Positions 53,695 through 61,848 of a DNA stretch of 64,000 bases are shown here, in pieces. This DNA is from Verrucomicrobiaceae bacterium (GTDB taxonomy: Bacteria; Verrucomicrobiota; Verrucomicrobiia; Verrucomicrobiales; Verrucomicrobiaceae). The DNA lies in NCBI GenBank assembly GCA_016795485.1, contig JAEUHM010000019.1:62001-126000 (forward strand). Direction: 5' to 3'. Below the pieces are notes generated by a model. That model had not been told where the DNA came from. It was given only the letters and a program-made list of their open reading frames with translations, and did not search any database. Within the stretch, counting starts at the first letter, position 1. Every line of letters starts with the position of its first letter. The position numbers were made by a program, and so were the translations under genes.

Positions 53695-54366
53695 ATGAGT
53701 TGGAATGCATTCGTGCGATGGTTGGGCATTGAGCCAGTGACGACAAGTGCCACTGAGCGCGTCATTGCTGCTCTGGCTGGTGGGATGGCTATTTGGGTGC
53801 TTGCTTGGATTTCGCTATCATGGCTTCCTGCCAATGCGTCTGCGGCTCTCGTTGCATCGATGGGCGCGAGCGCGGTCATCCTCTTCGTAACACCACACAG
53901 CCCACTCGCTCAGCCTTGGCCGATGATTGCGGGGCACTTGGTGGCGGCATTTGCGGGTGTTTTGTGTGCCAAGTATGTTCAAGATGACGCGGTGAGCTGT
54001 GCTTGTGCCGTTGGGTTGACGATTGCGCTGATGCATCTGCTCAGGTGCCTTCACCCACCTGGCGGAGGCACTGCGTTGGCCGTGATTCTGGGAAGTGACC
54101 AAGTCCATGAGATTGGTTTCCAGTTCCTGGTTACTCCCGTGGCGATGAATGCCGTCGTCCTTGTGTTGCTCGCGGTCGTCATCAACCTAGTGTTTCCTTG
54201 GAGACGTTATCCAACAGCCCTATTTGCACGTCGGGCCGTTCATAGCGAGGTTGCGCCAACGCATGATGAGATCCTCGCTGCACTGCGAAAGATGGACGCT
54301 TTTGTCGATATCGCGGAGGAAGAGTTGATTCAACTCATCGAGCTTTTGTCCAAAAAGAAGCGCTGA
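53695..54366 (+). CDS. HPP family integral membrane protein
   Basis: Protein of 223 residues with four hydrophobic segments within about 20-175 and the family signature CLHPPGGGTAL. HPP family proteins have been shown to act as nitrite transporters in cyanobacteria and plants; that activity here is inference. An acidic, helical C-terminal tail (about 185-223, EEELIQLIELL) follows the membrane part, unlike the minimal HPP proteins. The ATG at 53695 is preceded by a good ribosome-binding site (GGAGGG at 53681-53686), a better spacing than for the TTG at 53689. It is divergent from nsrR and co-directional with the globin gene 145 bp away. Confidence 0.85.
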   Translation: MSWNAFVRWLGIEPVTTSATERVIAALAGGMAIWVLAWISLSWLPANASAALVASMGASAVILFVTPHSPLAQPWPMIAGHLVAAFAGVLCAKYVQDDAVSCACAVGLTIALMHLLRCLHPPGGGTALAVILGSDQVHEIGFQFLVTPVAMNAVVLVLLAVVINLVFPWRRYPTALFARRAVHSEVAPTHDEILAALRKMDAFVDIAEEELIQLIELLSKKKR

Positions 54367-54416
54367 TAGCGGAGTGTGCTGATCTTGCTCAATGCGATGC
54401 GGATTCTGACGAATGA

Positions 54417-54439
54417 AAGACGTATTGAAAATGCATCTT
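54417..54439. promoter_or_regulatory. NsrR-type operator upstream of the globin gene
   Basis: An 11-1-11 palindrome: the right half AAATGCATCTT is identical to the E. coli NsrR half-site consensus, and the left half AAGACGTATTG matches it at 8 of 11 positions when read in its orientation. It begins 50 bp after the HPP stop and ends 72 bp before the globin start. Together with the site between nsrR and the HPP gene it suggests a local NsrR regulon. Confidence 0.75.
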
Positions 54440-54511
54440 TAAGTTTACTTTGCGTGCCCTCAGCGGTCTGAGGGCGGCATTTCTATTCCGATCAACAACC
54501 TCCAGTTATTC

Positions 54512-55084
54512 ATGAAAGTCATTCGCATCTCACTCGCCGTTCTTGGACTGCTTCTCAGCCTGTCCAACCCTATCAATGCTGCCGAAGAGCTAAACACGGT
54601 GTGCCCAATCAGTGGTAAACCTGTCGATCCAAAAATCACGACGGTTTATGAGGGCAAAACTTATGCGTTCGCGATGGAAGCGTGCAAAACAAAGTGGATT
54701 TCAGCCCGGGACGCTAGTCTTTATCACAAACTGGGTGGCAAAGCCGCCATTGATGCGGCAGTGGAGTCCTTCTACGTCAAAGTGCTGGCCGATGATCGCA
54801 TCAAGCACTTCTTTGATGACATCAATATGACGGCTCAGCGGCGGAAGCAGAAGGCCTTCCTGTCTGCCGCATTCGGTGGGCCACAGCCTTGGACGGGAAA
54901 AGACATGCGGAAAGCGCATGAGAATCTTCCCGGACTGAATGAGACACACTTCAATGCCGTGGCTGAGAATCTTCAGAAGACCTTAGAGGAACTGAAAGTG
55001 CCGAAAGACCTGATTGATCAGGTGATGGCCATCGCTGCGTCCACCAAGGACGATGTGCTCAATCGGAAGCCTGCTGGCAAGTAA
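54512..55084 (+). CDS. Exported YHS-domain truncated hemoglobin (group 1) fusion
   Basis: Protein of 190 residues: signal peptide at about 1-23 (ending INAA), a YHS-like metal-binding segment at about 29-67 (TVCPISGKPVDP... YAFAMEACKTKW, with Cys31 and Cys58), then a group 1 truncated globin at about 69-185. Globin hallmarks: LYHKLGGKAAIDAAVESFYVKVLADDRIKHFF at the start, a B10 Tyr88 that stabilises bound O2 or NO, and the proximal His136 in MRKAHENLPG. Truncated globins with B10 Tyr often dioxygenate NO to nitrate. Export would place this activity in the periplasm, unlike cytoplasmic Hmp. It is preceded by a strong NsrR-type operator and followed by a strong terminator, so it is probably a separate NO-induced transcript. 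Confidence 0.88.
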   Translation: MKVIRISLAVLGLLLSLSNPINAAEELNTVCPISGKPVDPKITTVYEGKTYAFAMEACKTKWISARDASLYHKLGGKAAIDAAVESFYVKVLADDRIKHFFDDINMTAQRRKQKAFLSAAFGGPQPWTGKDMRKAHENLPGLNETHFNAVAENLQKTLEELKVPKDLIDQVMAIAASTKDDVLNRKPAGK

Positions 55085-55097
55085 AGTTCAAGTCGGT

Positions 55098-55133
55098 AAG
55101 CGCACGCTACTCCGGGATGGAGTCCGTGCGCTT
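55098..55133. terminator. Long hairpin terminator between the globin and sulfatase genes
   Basis: AAGCGCACG (55098-55106) pairs perfectly with CGTGCGCTT (55125-55133), and ACTCC/GGAGT (55109-55113 with 55119-55123) extend the stem inwards. For the plus strand it is followed by TTACTGTTTTTCC, so it should terminate the globin transcript. The stop codon of the convergent sulfatase lies within the hairpin, so the same structure covers both gene ends. Confidence 0.8.
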
Positions 55134-56612
55134 TACTGTTTTTCCTTCCCACACAGCTTCATCGCTCTTCTTGTCATAGGTGAGCACACGACTTGCGCTG
55201 TTGGGAGCAGGCGGCACGTCGATTTTAGGCAGCCATTTGCGATGCGCTTCGATGATTGAGGCATGTTCTGGCTTGTTAGCGACATTCGTCCACTCGTTGG
55301 GGTCATTTTTCATGTCGTAGAGCTCCTCTGAGCCATCTGCGTAACGAATGTAACGCCAGTTCTCGCTGCGGATGCCGTGATTTCCTTGGTTGTGGCTGGT
55401 GATAGCGGGGCGCTCTCGTTTGGTGCCTGCGTCCTTGAGTTGAGGGGCAAGGCTGATGCCCTCAAGGTCATCACGAGGGGGCACGCTAGCTAGGTCGATG
55501 AGTGTGGGATAGATATCCAGCAACTCAGCTGGTTGAGCGCACTTTTGACCCGCGGTTACACCCGGACCTGCAAAGACTAGAGGAACTTTGGTGCCGCGAT
55601 CCCATAGCGTGTTCTTGCCGGTGATCTCTTTTTCTCCGAGATGCCAGCCGTGATCTCCCCATAGGACCACAATGGTGTCGTCGGCATGTCCGGACTCCTC
55701 TAGCGCGGTGAGCAGGCGACCCACTTGTGAATCCGTGAAGCTGACACAGGCAAGATAACTGCGGACGAGGTTGCGCCATTGACCGGCTTCCTTGAGAAAC
55801 TTCAGACGCGGCTCTGGAAGCTCCCAGTGCAGATACCACGAGAAGCGTGGTGTGTCGGCGCGATCGTTCTCCAGCACCTTGGGTAGAACGCTGTCGTCGT
55901 CTGGGTAGAGGTCGAACCACTTCTGAGTGGCATAACATGGCACGTGCGGAAGGAAGAAGCCTGCGGCAATGAAGAACGGTTTGTCTTTGGGAGCGTTTTT
56001 GATCTGCTCTACCGTCCAAGAGGCAACCTGATAGTCACCTTTGCCTGTATCGTCATTGTCCAGTGGCCAGACGCCCCAGTCGACGAGTGCATGATTGCCC
56101 ATTGGAGTAGGATCGACGAGCTTCTTCGGCGGTTTGCTTCCCACGCCGCCGTAGGGCGCTGTCACTTGAAACTCTGATTTCATAGTGTCGCCCTTCTTCT
56201 TGCCTTTCGCGCGTCCGGCACCGCCCCCTGTGCCGCCGTGGTAGATTTTTCCCGTGGCCGCAGTGAGGTAGCCGTGGTTCTCGAAGTGCTGAGGTAGCGT
56301 GACGCGATCTTTCCACTTTGGAAGTGTGCGGAACCACGGTGAGAGACCATAAACCCCTGTAGTTGTGGGTCTCAGGCCGAGCAGCAAGCTTGTGCGGGAG
56401 GGATTGCAAAGTGGGGCCTGGCAGTGAGCGTTGAGGAATGTGGTGCCGCGCGCTGCGAGCTTGTCGATGTGGGGTGTCATTGCCATCACGTGCCCGCCGA
56501 GATGCCCAATCCAGTCGTTCTGGTCATCAATGGCGATGAACAAGATATTTGGCTTGTTGGCAGCGGTAACGAGGAGCGGGACGAGGCAGATGAGGAGCAG
56601 CAGCACTTTCAT
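55107..56612 (-). CDS. Exported sulfatase, iduronate-2-sulfatase-like
   Basis: S1-type sulfatase of 501 residues. A signal peptide covers about 1-17 (ending LLVTA). The metal pair is D29-D30 in IAIDDQNDW, and the formylglycine motif is C69-N-P-S-R73 followed by LLLG. The block LRPTTTGVYGLSPWF after it resembles iduronate-2-sulfatases. It also has LWGDHGWHLGEKEI and a late ELYDMKNDPNEWTNV block. The stop lies inside a strong hairpin at the 3' end. A beta-helix gene lies 70 bp upstream on the same strand, which suggests a joint role in degrading a sulfated polysaccharide. Confidence 0.9.
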   Translation of the reverse strand: MKVLLLLICLVPLLVTAANKPNILFIAIDDQNDWIGHLGGHVMAMTPHIDKLAARGTTFLNAHCQAPLCNPSRTSLLLGLRPTTTGVYGLSPWFRTLPKWKDRVTLPQHFENHGYLTAATGKIYHGGTGGGAGRAKGKKKGDTMKSEFQVTAPYGGVGSKPPKKLVDPTPMGNHALVDWGVWPLDNDDTGKGDYQVASWTVEQIKNAPKDKPFFIAAGFFLPHVPCYATQKWFDLYPDDDSVLPKVLENDRADTPRFSWYLHWELPEPRLKFLKEAGQWRNLVRSYLACVSFTDSQVGRLLTALEESGHADDTIVVLWGDHGWHLGEKEITGKNTLWDRGTKVPLVFAGPGVTAGQKCAQPAELLDIYPTLIDLASVPPRDDLEGISLAPQLKDAGTKRERPAITSHNQGNHGIRSENWRYIRYADGSEELYDMKNDPNEWTNVANKPEHASIIEAHRKWLPKIDVPPAPNSASRVLTYDKKSDEAVWEGKTVKRTDSIPE

Positions 56613-56682
56613 GAGAAGGCAGAGAACGGAGATTTCTTGAGATGCTTACCAGGGAATGATTTCGGAAGGCGTGACCTCTCGT

Positions 56683-59196
56683 TCAGCCTTCCGGTTGGAT
56701 GCCCATCAGCTCAAACGGGATCTTTTTGAATCCGAGGCGAAAAGCGGGTGATGTCGGCTGAAGGCGAAAGTCATCTTGGTCTGGATTGATGAACTGCGGA
56801 TCCGCTACAAGGCTGTTTTGGTCCCAACCCTCGGCCTGCCACGCGTTCCATTCGTCGAGTGGTTCAGCTTCCGTGATGACGACATCGTCGATGCTCACAG
56901 TTCCCGACGGAGAATGGCTGTCGATTCGCAACCAACCAGTCTTGATCCAGTCTTTGAAATCGCTGGCACCTTGGCGAGGCACTCTCGCAGTGACTTCCAC
57001 AGCCTGCCATTCTGGAGATGCGGCAAAACCGGCACCCTTGGCCTGCCAGTAGCCTTTGCCTGGTTCATACGCGGCTAAGGCCAGTTCCACCCGCATGCCT
57101 GGGGCACTGGATTTGATTCGAGCTCTGATCCTGTAGGCACCACCGGGCTTGAGACCCACATTGGGGCCATGAAAGGTGCTGTGGGGATTCTTTGGATCGT
57201 CACTCACCGCGCTGTCGGCCGTGAGCGCCCCATCTTCGGTCATTCGCAGTTCCACTTTGCCTGGGCGATGATTCCAACCCCAGCCTTTGGGCGTGGAGCC
57301 GGCCACCTGACCGTCTAGGCTGCCCGCGCCTGCTAGCAGATCGGGTCCCACATCGTTTCCAACTCGACTGACGTTCGTTCTGACGGGCATGCCTGCTGCC
57401 CAGGCGAGGTTTTGGTCAATGGTGTTCCACTTGGGCGTGCAGTGGCGAATGTCGCCGTAGAGACTGCCTTCCTCGCAGAGCACGATGTTTCTGCTCACCA
57501 CGTTGCCGCTCATCATGGTTCCATCATCACGGAAAGGATGGCGTGGATTAATCTCCATGCCGCGCATCCCCTTCCAAGCGGGCTCGTCTTTCACCGAGTC
57601 ATAGCCCTCGATCATGGTCTTCAGGTGGTTCTTGAAGAAGCTCATGTCTTCACGCCATCCGTGCAAGTCGAAGGCGTATTTCCCGGCACCGCTAAAGATG
57701 TTGTTCTCGACCCTACAGTCGCGTGAGTTGTGCAGATGGATGCAACTGGTGGCACAGCGGTAAACGATATTGCCAATGATGTCGATACCGCCGCTGTTGT
57801 CGTCTGGATAGAGGCCAAAGGTGAACCACGGGTGCTTCAGGCCTTCCTTCTCCTGGCCACAGCCGACAACGTCGTGAATGAGGTTGTAGCTCCACGACGT
57901 GCCGCGAGAGCTTATCCAGTCTCGTCCGCCGGTGTAGATGGCACCCCCGTCCTGGGTCTCCAAAACGACGTGATGAATGTGGTTCCACTCCACCTTGCAG
58001 AAGTTTCCACTCATTTGCACAGCCATCCGAGGGCAGTGATGAATGTGATTGTGCTCCGCGATCAACTCTACGCCATAGAGCGAGACACCAGGGCCATTTT
58101 TGTTGAAGAAGCCCACGTCGTGGATGTGGCAGTTGTCCACGATGTGTTTCGGGCCGGTGAGTTTCTTGCGGTCTCCTCCAGTAAGGCCCACCCCAGAGCT
58201 GCCCGTGCGCGAAATCTCGCAGCGAGTGACTCGACAGGCCGCTCCTCCGTTAATCGAGACCCCAGCTCCATGGAAACCACCGCACTGATCCAGGCGGCAG
58301 CGCTCGATGAGGCAATTGGATGCGTTCTCCATCGTGATGGCGGTACCCTCACAACCGGTGAAATCGATCCCGACAATCTTCACGTCTGACGCGCCCTTAA
58401 TCTGGATGATGGACTGCACGACAGGCAGCCAAACTTTGGGGGCCTTGTCTTTCTTGGGCGGCCAAAAATACAGTTCTCCGGTTCGCTTGTCCCAGAACCA
58501 TTCGCCAGGAGAGTCCAGTTCCTCCAGGGCATTCTGGAAGTGAAAACGGTTATGTGGATGCAAGTCGTAGCCGCAGGCTTTTGCCAAAGTGAGCTTACGA
58601 GAACTCGAATCTAGGCTGAGGACGGGTTCAAGGAAGTTCCACCAGCCGTATTGAGCGAAGATGTCGATCTGGACATCTTCCGGGTGAGCCCACTTCCGGA
58701 GATCCTTGGCTTTCACATAAAGTTCGCGATTCCAGTCGTGACCTTGGGGTGCCCCCGAAGCGGGAAAGTCTTCAACGAACGCCCAACCACCGTAAAGCGG
58801 GTCTTTCGGGTCAAAGTTTGGATATCTGGCAAGGATTTGGCGCTCGCCTTTGTAGAGGAGTTGCTTCGGCGTCACTCCCTTTGGGGCCGTCGTCTTCAAG
58901 ATCGCCCCTTGAAATGGCTTCCAGCCGCCCACCTCCACGACACCAGCCACCAGGGGAGCGGCTCCAGGCTCTGCGATGAAGGACAAACCAGAGTCAGCCG
59001 CTTCAAGGACGAGCGTCTTCGACAGAAAATAGGTCCCCGACTTCAATACCATCGTCTTCGCCTTGATCCGCCGGGCCTCATCACGGGCTTTTGCTAGGTC
59101 AGCGAAATCCCCAACGGGCGAGATAACCAACTCCTGGGCACAAACCAAAGATTGAAGGGAGATTAACAGGCTAAAACAGGGAAGAAGGCGAAACAT
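56683..59196 (-). CDS. Exported right-handed beta-helix protein with carbohydrate-binding-like domain
   Basis: Protein of 837 residues with a signal peptide at about 1-20 (ending SLVCAQ). A parallel beta-helix of the pectate-lyase type spans about 20-600, with repeated short coils such as GIDFTGCEGTAITMENASNCLIERCRL, NHIHHCPRMAVQMSG, and HLHNSRDCRVENNIFSG. The segment at about 640-790 (GGAYRIRARIKSSAPGMRVELALAAYEPGKGYWQAKG) resembles a CBM4/9/22-like sugar-binding domain. It may be a polysaccharide lyase or glycoside hydrolase, but catalytic residues cannot be assigned. The ATG at 59196 is favoured by the signal peptide; earlier starts lack one. It precedes the sulfatase at 55107-56612 and is divergent from the second PSD1 gene. 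Confidence 0.82.
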   Translation of the reverse strand: MFRLLPCFSLLISLQSLVCAQELVISPVGDFADLAKARDEARRIKAKTMVLKSGTYFLSKTLVLEAADSGLSFIAEPGAAPLVAGVVEVGGWKPFQGAILKTTAPKGVTPKQLLYKGERQILARYPNFDPKDPLYGGWAFVEDFPASGAPQGHDWNRELYVKAKDLRKWAHPEDVQIDIFAQYGWWNFLEPVLSLDSSSRKLTLAKACGYDLHPHNRFHFQNALEELDSPGEWFWDKRTGELYFWPPKKDKAPKVWLPVVQSIIQIKGASDVKIVGIDFTGCEGTAITMENASNCLIERCRLDQCGGFHGAGVSINGGAACRVTRCEISRTGSSGVGLTGGDRKKLTGPKHIVDNCHIHDVGFFNKNGPGVSLYGVELIAEHNHIHHCPRMAVQMSGNFCKVEWNHIHHVVLETQDGGAIYTGGRDWISSRGTSWSYNLIHDVVGCGQEKEGLKHPWFTFGLYPDDNSGGIDIIGNIVYRCATSCIHLHNSRDCRVENNIFSGAGKYAFDLHGWREDMSFFKNHLKTMIEGYDSVKDEPAWKGMRGMEINPRHPFRDDGTMMSGNVVSRNIVLCEEGSLYGDIRHCTPKWNTIDQNLAWAAGMPVRTNVSRVGNDVGPDLLAGAGSLDGQVAGSTPKGWGWNHRPGKVELRMTEDGALTADSAVSDDPKNPHSTFHGPNVGLKPGGAYRIRARIKSSAPGMRVELALAAYEPGKGYWQAKGAGFAASPEWQAVEVTARVPRQGASDFKDWIKTGWLRIDSHSPSGTVSIDDVVITEAEPLDEWNAWQAEGWDQNSLVADPQFINPDQDDFRLQPTSPAFRLGFKKIPFELMGIQPEG

Positions 59197-59301
59197 GGCA
59201 GATCGAAGCATACCGGAATGCCTCCTAATGCCCGGTCTAGGCCAAGAAGCGCACACATTTTTGCAAAAATAGGCCAACTCGCCCGTTTTTACTCGCCAGC
59301 C

Positions 59302-61806
59302 ATGAAAACCGCCCACCTAGGTTTATTCACCGTGTTGCTCAGTTTGAGCGCCACAGCAGCCCCAGTTGATACCAAGTCTGCCGCCAAGGCGATTGACGTG
59401 ATTTTGCAGAAAGACTGGGCCGCTAACAAGCTCGAAGGCAACCCGATGACCGATGATAACACATTCGTACGCCGGATTTACCTAGACGTGATTGGGCGCA
59501 TCCCGACGACCCGTGAAGCAGAAACTTTCCTGAACGACAAGTCAGCAGACAAGCGGGCCAAGTTGATCGACAAGCTTCTTGGTTCAGAAGGATACGTTCA
59601 GCACTTCTACAACTATTGGGCGGACGTTCTGCGTGTGACCTCCAATGGCAATCAGACAGGCGGTATCACAGGTGCCGCCTACATGAAGTTCGTCAAGGAG
59701 AGCCTGCGGGCCAACAAGCCATACGACCAGTTCGTGAGAGACATGGTGGCGGCTCAGGGCGAGGCTTGGGACAATGGTGCGATTGGCTACTATATGCGTG
59801 ATCGCGGCATGCCACTGGACAACATGGCTAACACCGTGCGTGTGTTTTTGGGTACGAGAATCGAGTGTGCTCAGTGCCACAACCACCCTTTCGATAAGTG
59901 GACGCAAATGCAGTTCTACAAAATGGCTGCCTTCACTTACGGTGTGCAGACCCAAGACTACTATGGCGGTGTGGTTGGCGAAGTGCGGGACATGGTGAGG
60001 GAGCAGACCGAAGAAACGGTGCGCACTGCCTTCAAAGAACCCACTAAGCCGGAAAAACCGCAGAAACCCGAGATCAAAGGTAAACTGACCAAAGAGCAGT
60101 CTAAGCAGATCGAAAAAGAGTTCAGCGATAAGCGCCGCACGTATGAAACAGCATTGCGTGCCTATGACAATGAAATGCGTGAGCTACGGAAGAAACAAAA
60201 CGATCTTCGGCAGAAGCTACAGCGTGAGCAACGCTCATTTCAGGAGCCGATGAACGACATTCGGGACACCATGCGCTACACGCAGGTGAGTTTCCAGGAT
60301 ACCCGGAAGCCAAGTTTGCCTCACGATTATCAATACAGCGATGCGAAACCACGGTCGACAGTTTCACCAGGCACGATGATGGGACATGACTGTGAAACGA
60401 TGCCGGGGGAGACTCCTCTTCAGGCTTATGCGCGTTGGATGACCTCCAAAGACAACCCCCGATTCACCACAGTGATAGCCAACCGCCTGTGGAAGCGTGC
60501 TTTTGGACTCGCATTGATCGAACCACTCGACGAACTCATGGACACAACGGTTCCGATGAACAAGGAGTTACAAACTCATCTTGAGAAGTTGGTCAAAGAT
60601 GCCGGCTACGACATGAAAGCAGTGTTGCGGGTGCTGTATAACACGAGCGCCTATCAGCGTCAGGTGAATCGCAAAGAGTATGCTCCGGGGGAAGTTTATC
60701 ACTTCACGGGTCCGCTTCTCCGGCGGATGAGTGCCGAGCAGATGTGGGACAGCTTCGTGACCTTGATCAATCCGAACCCGGACATGATCAATGTGACTGC
60801 GCGTGAAACAATGGAGCAGCGCGTCCTCCAGGCGAAGAAGAACGCCGACAGCATGGAGTCACTCACGCCCGAGGAAGCATTGCGTGGCTTCAAGCTCGCG
60901 GGGGAAGTTTATTCAAAAAACAGGGAGCGGACCGAGGGTGCGCAGAAGCGTTACGCGGATGCTCGCACAGCAGCCAAAGAAGCAGCTGAGAAAGCAGATG
61001 CTATGAAGGCAGGGCCAGAAAAGGATAAGGCTGTGGAGGAAGCCAAGAAACTCCGCGCGGCGGCTGACAAAATCCGTTCAGAGGTCAATACGATCCAAAA
61101 CGAAGGCCGTCGGGTTACCTTTGCGGAGGTGCTCCTACCTGGCCAGAAGAAGCTATACCAGCAAGTCACTGGCAAGCCTTACACGAATGCCGTTGGGAGT
61201 TCCTCTACTGAGGCGGCTCCTGCGATGATGAGTGGCGACATGATGATGATGGCTGCCGGTCCGCGTGCTGAACGAGTGAAAATCCCTGGCTATGACCGCA
61301 ATGAGCCAACTCCAGAAGAGCGCAAAGCCGAGCAGGAGGCCCGAGATGCGGCTTACCGTGAGGAAGCTGAGTATTTCGGCATTACAGATGCAAAACTGAT
61401 CCGCAAGTATATTGAAAATCGCCGCAATGTGGCTTCACGCTACCTGCGTGCTGCTGAGGTGGAGAGTCCAGCTCCCCGCGGTCACTACTTGCGCGAGTTC
61501 GGCCAAAGTGACCGCGAGACGATTGAAAACGCCAACAATGAGGCATCCGTCCCGCAGGCGCTCGCCATGATGAACGGTGAGCTGCTGCCAGCAATTACCA
61601 GTTCATATAGCCAGTTGATGCTCGCTATCAGCAAAGCGCAGTATCCTGACGACAAGGTTGAAGCCGCCTACATGACCATCTTGTCCCGCAAGCCAACAGC
61701 CAAAGAGAAAGAAGCATGGCTCAAGGCCCAAGACCAGGGTCTCTCCAGCATGGAAGACTTAGTCTTCTCATTGCTCAATACCCAGCAGTTCATCTTCGTG
61801 CAATAA
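59302..61806 (+). CDS. PSD1 protein (DUF1549/DUF1553) without cytochrome domain, with coiled-coil inserts
   Basis: Exported protein of 834 residues, with the start at 59302 giving a signal peptide (about 1-20, ending LSATA). DUF1549 begins near residue 30 with RRIYLDVIGRIPTTREAETFL. A CAQCHNHPFDKWTQ block lies near 190, then a charged, coiled-coil-rich insert (about 240-335, KPEKPQKPEIKGKLTKEQSKQ...) and DUF1553 with NRLWKRAFGLALIEP. A second Lys/Glu/Ala-rich insert (about 535-605) and a Met-rich patch (MMSGDMMMMAAG, about 640) follow. Unlike the other PSD1 gene in the window there is no separate CxxCH cytochrome domain or LamG. A DUF1501 partner follows after 42 bp. Function unknown. Confidence 0.88.
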   Translation: MKTAHLGLFTVLLSLSATAAPVDTKSAAKAIDVILQKDWAANKLEGNPMTDDNTFVRRIYLDVIGRIPTTREAETFLNDKSADKRAKLIDKLLGSEGYVQHFYNYWADVLRVTSNGNQTGGITGAAYMKFVKESLRANKPYDQFVRDMVAAQGEAWDNGAIGYYMRDRGMPLDNMANTVRVFLGTRIECAQCHNHPFDKWTQMQFYKMAAFTYGVQTQDYYGGVVGEVRDMVREQTEETVRTAFKEPTKPEKPQKPEIKGKLTKEQSKQIEKEFSDKRRTYETALRAYDNEMRELRKKQNDLRQKLQREQRSFQEPMNDIRDTMRYTQVSFQDTRKPSLPHDYQYSDAKPRSTVSPGTMMGHDCETMPGETPLQAYARWMTSKDNPRFTTVIANRLWKRAFGLALIEPLDELMDTTVPMNKELQTHLEKLVKDAGYDMKAVLRVLYNTSAYQRQVNRKEYAPGEVYHFTGPLLRRMSAEQMWDSFVTLINPNPDMINVTARETMEQRVLQAKKNADSMESLTPEEALRGFKLAGEVYSKNRERTEGAQKRYADARTAAKEAAEKADAMKAGPEKDKAVEEAKKLRAAADKIRSEVNTIQNEGRRVTFAEVLLPGQKKLYQQVTGKPYTNAVGSSSTEAAPAMMSGDMMMMAAGPRAERVKIPGYDRNEPTPEERKAEQEARDAAYREEAEYFGITDAKLIRKYIENRRNVASRYLRAAEVESPAPRGHYLREFGQSDRETIENANNEASVPQALAMMNGELLPAITSSYSQLMLAISKAQYPDDKVEAAYMTILSRKPTAKEKEAWLKAQDQGLSSMEDLVFSLLNTQQFIFVQ

Positions 61807-61848
61807 CAAGTCCCCGCTAACCCACCCAACGCCATCCTCAAGTCCATC

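Noticed and set aside
57730-58389. A 219-codon plus-strand frame
   Set aside because: It is the antisense of the beta-helix gene in another frame, with no recognisable protein and no start signal.
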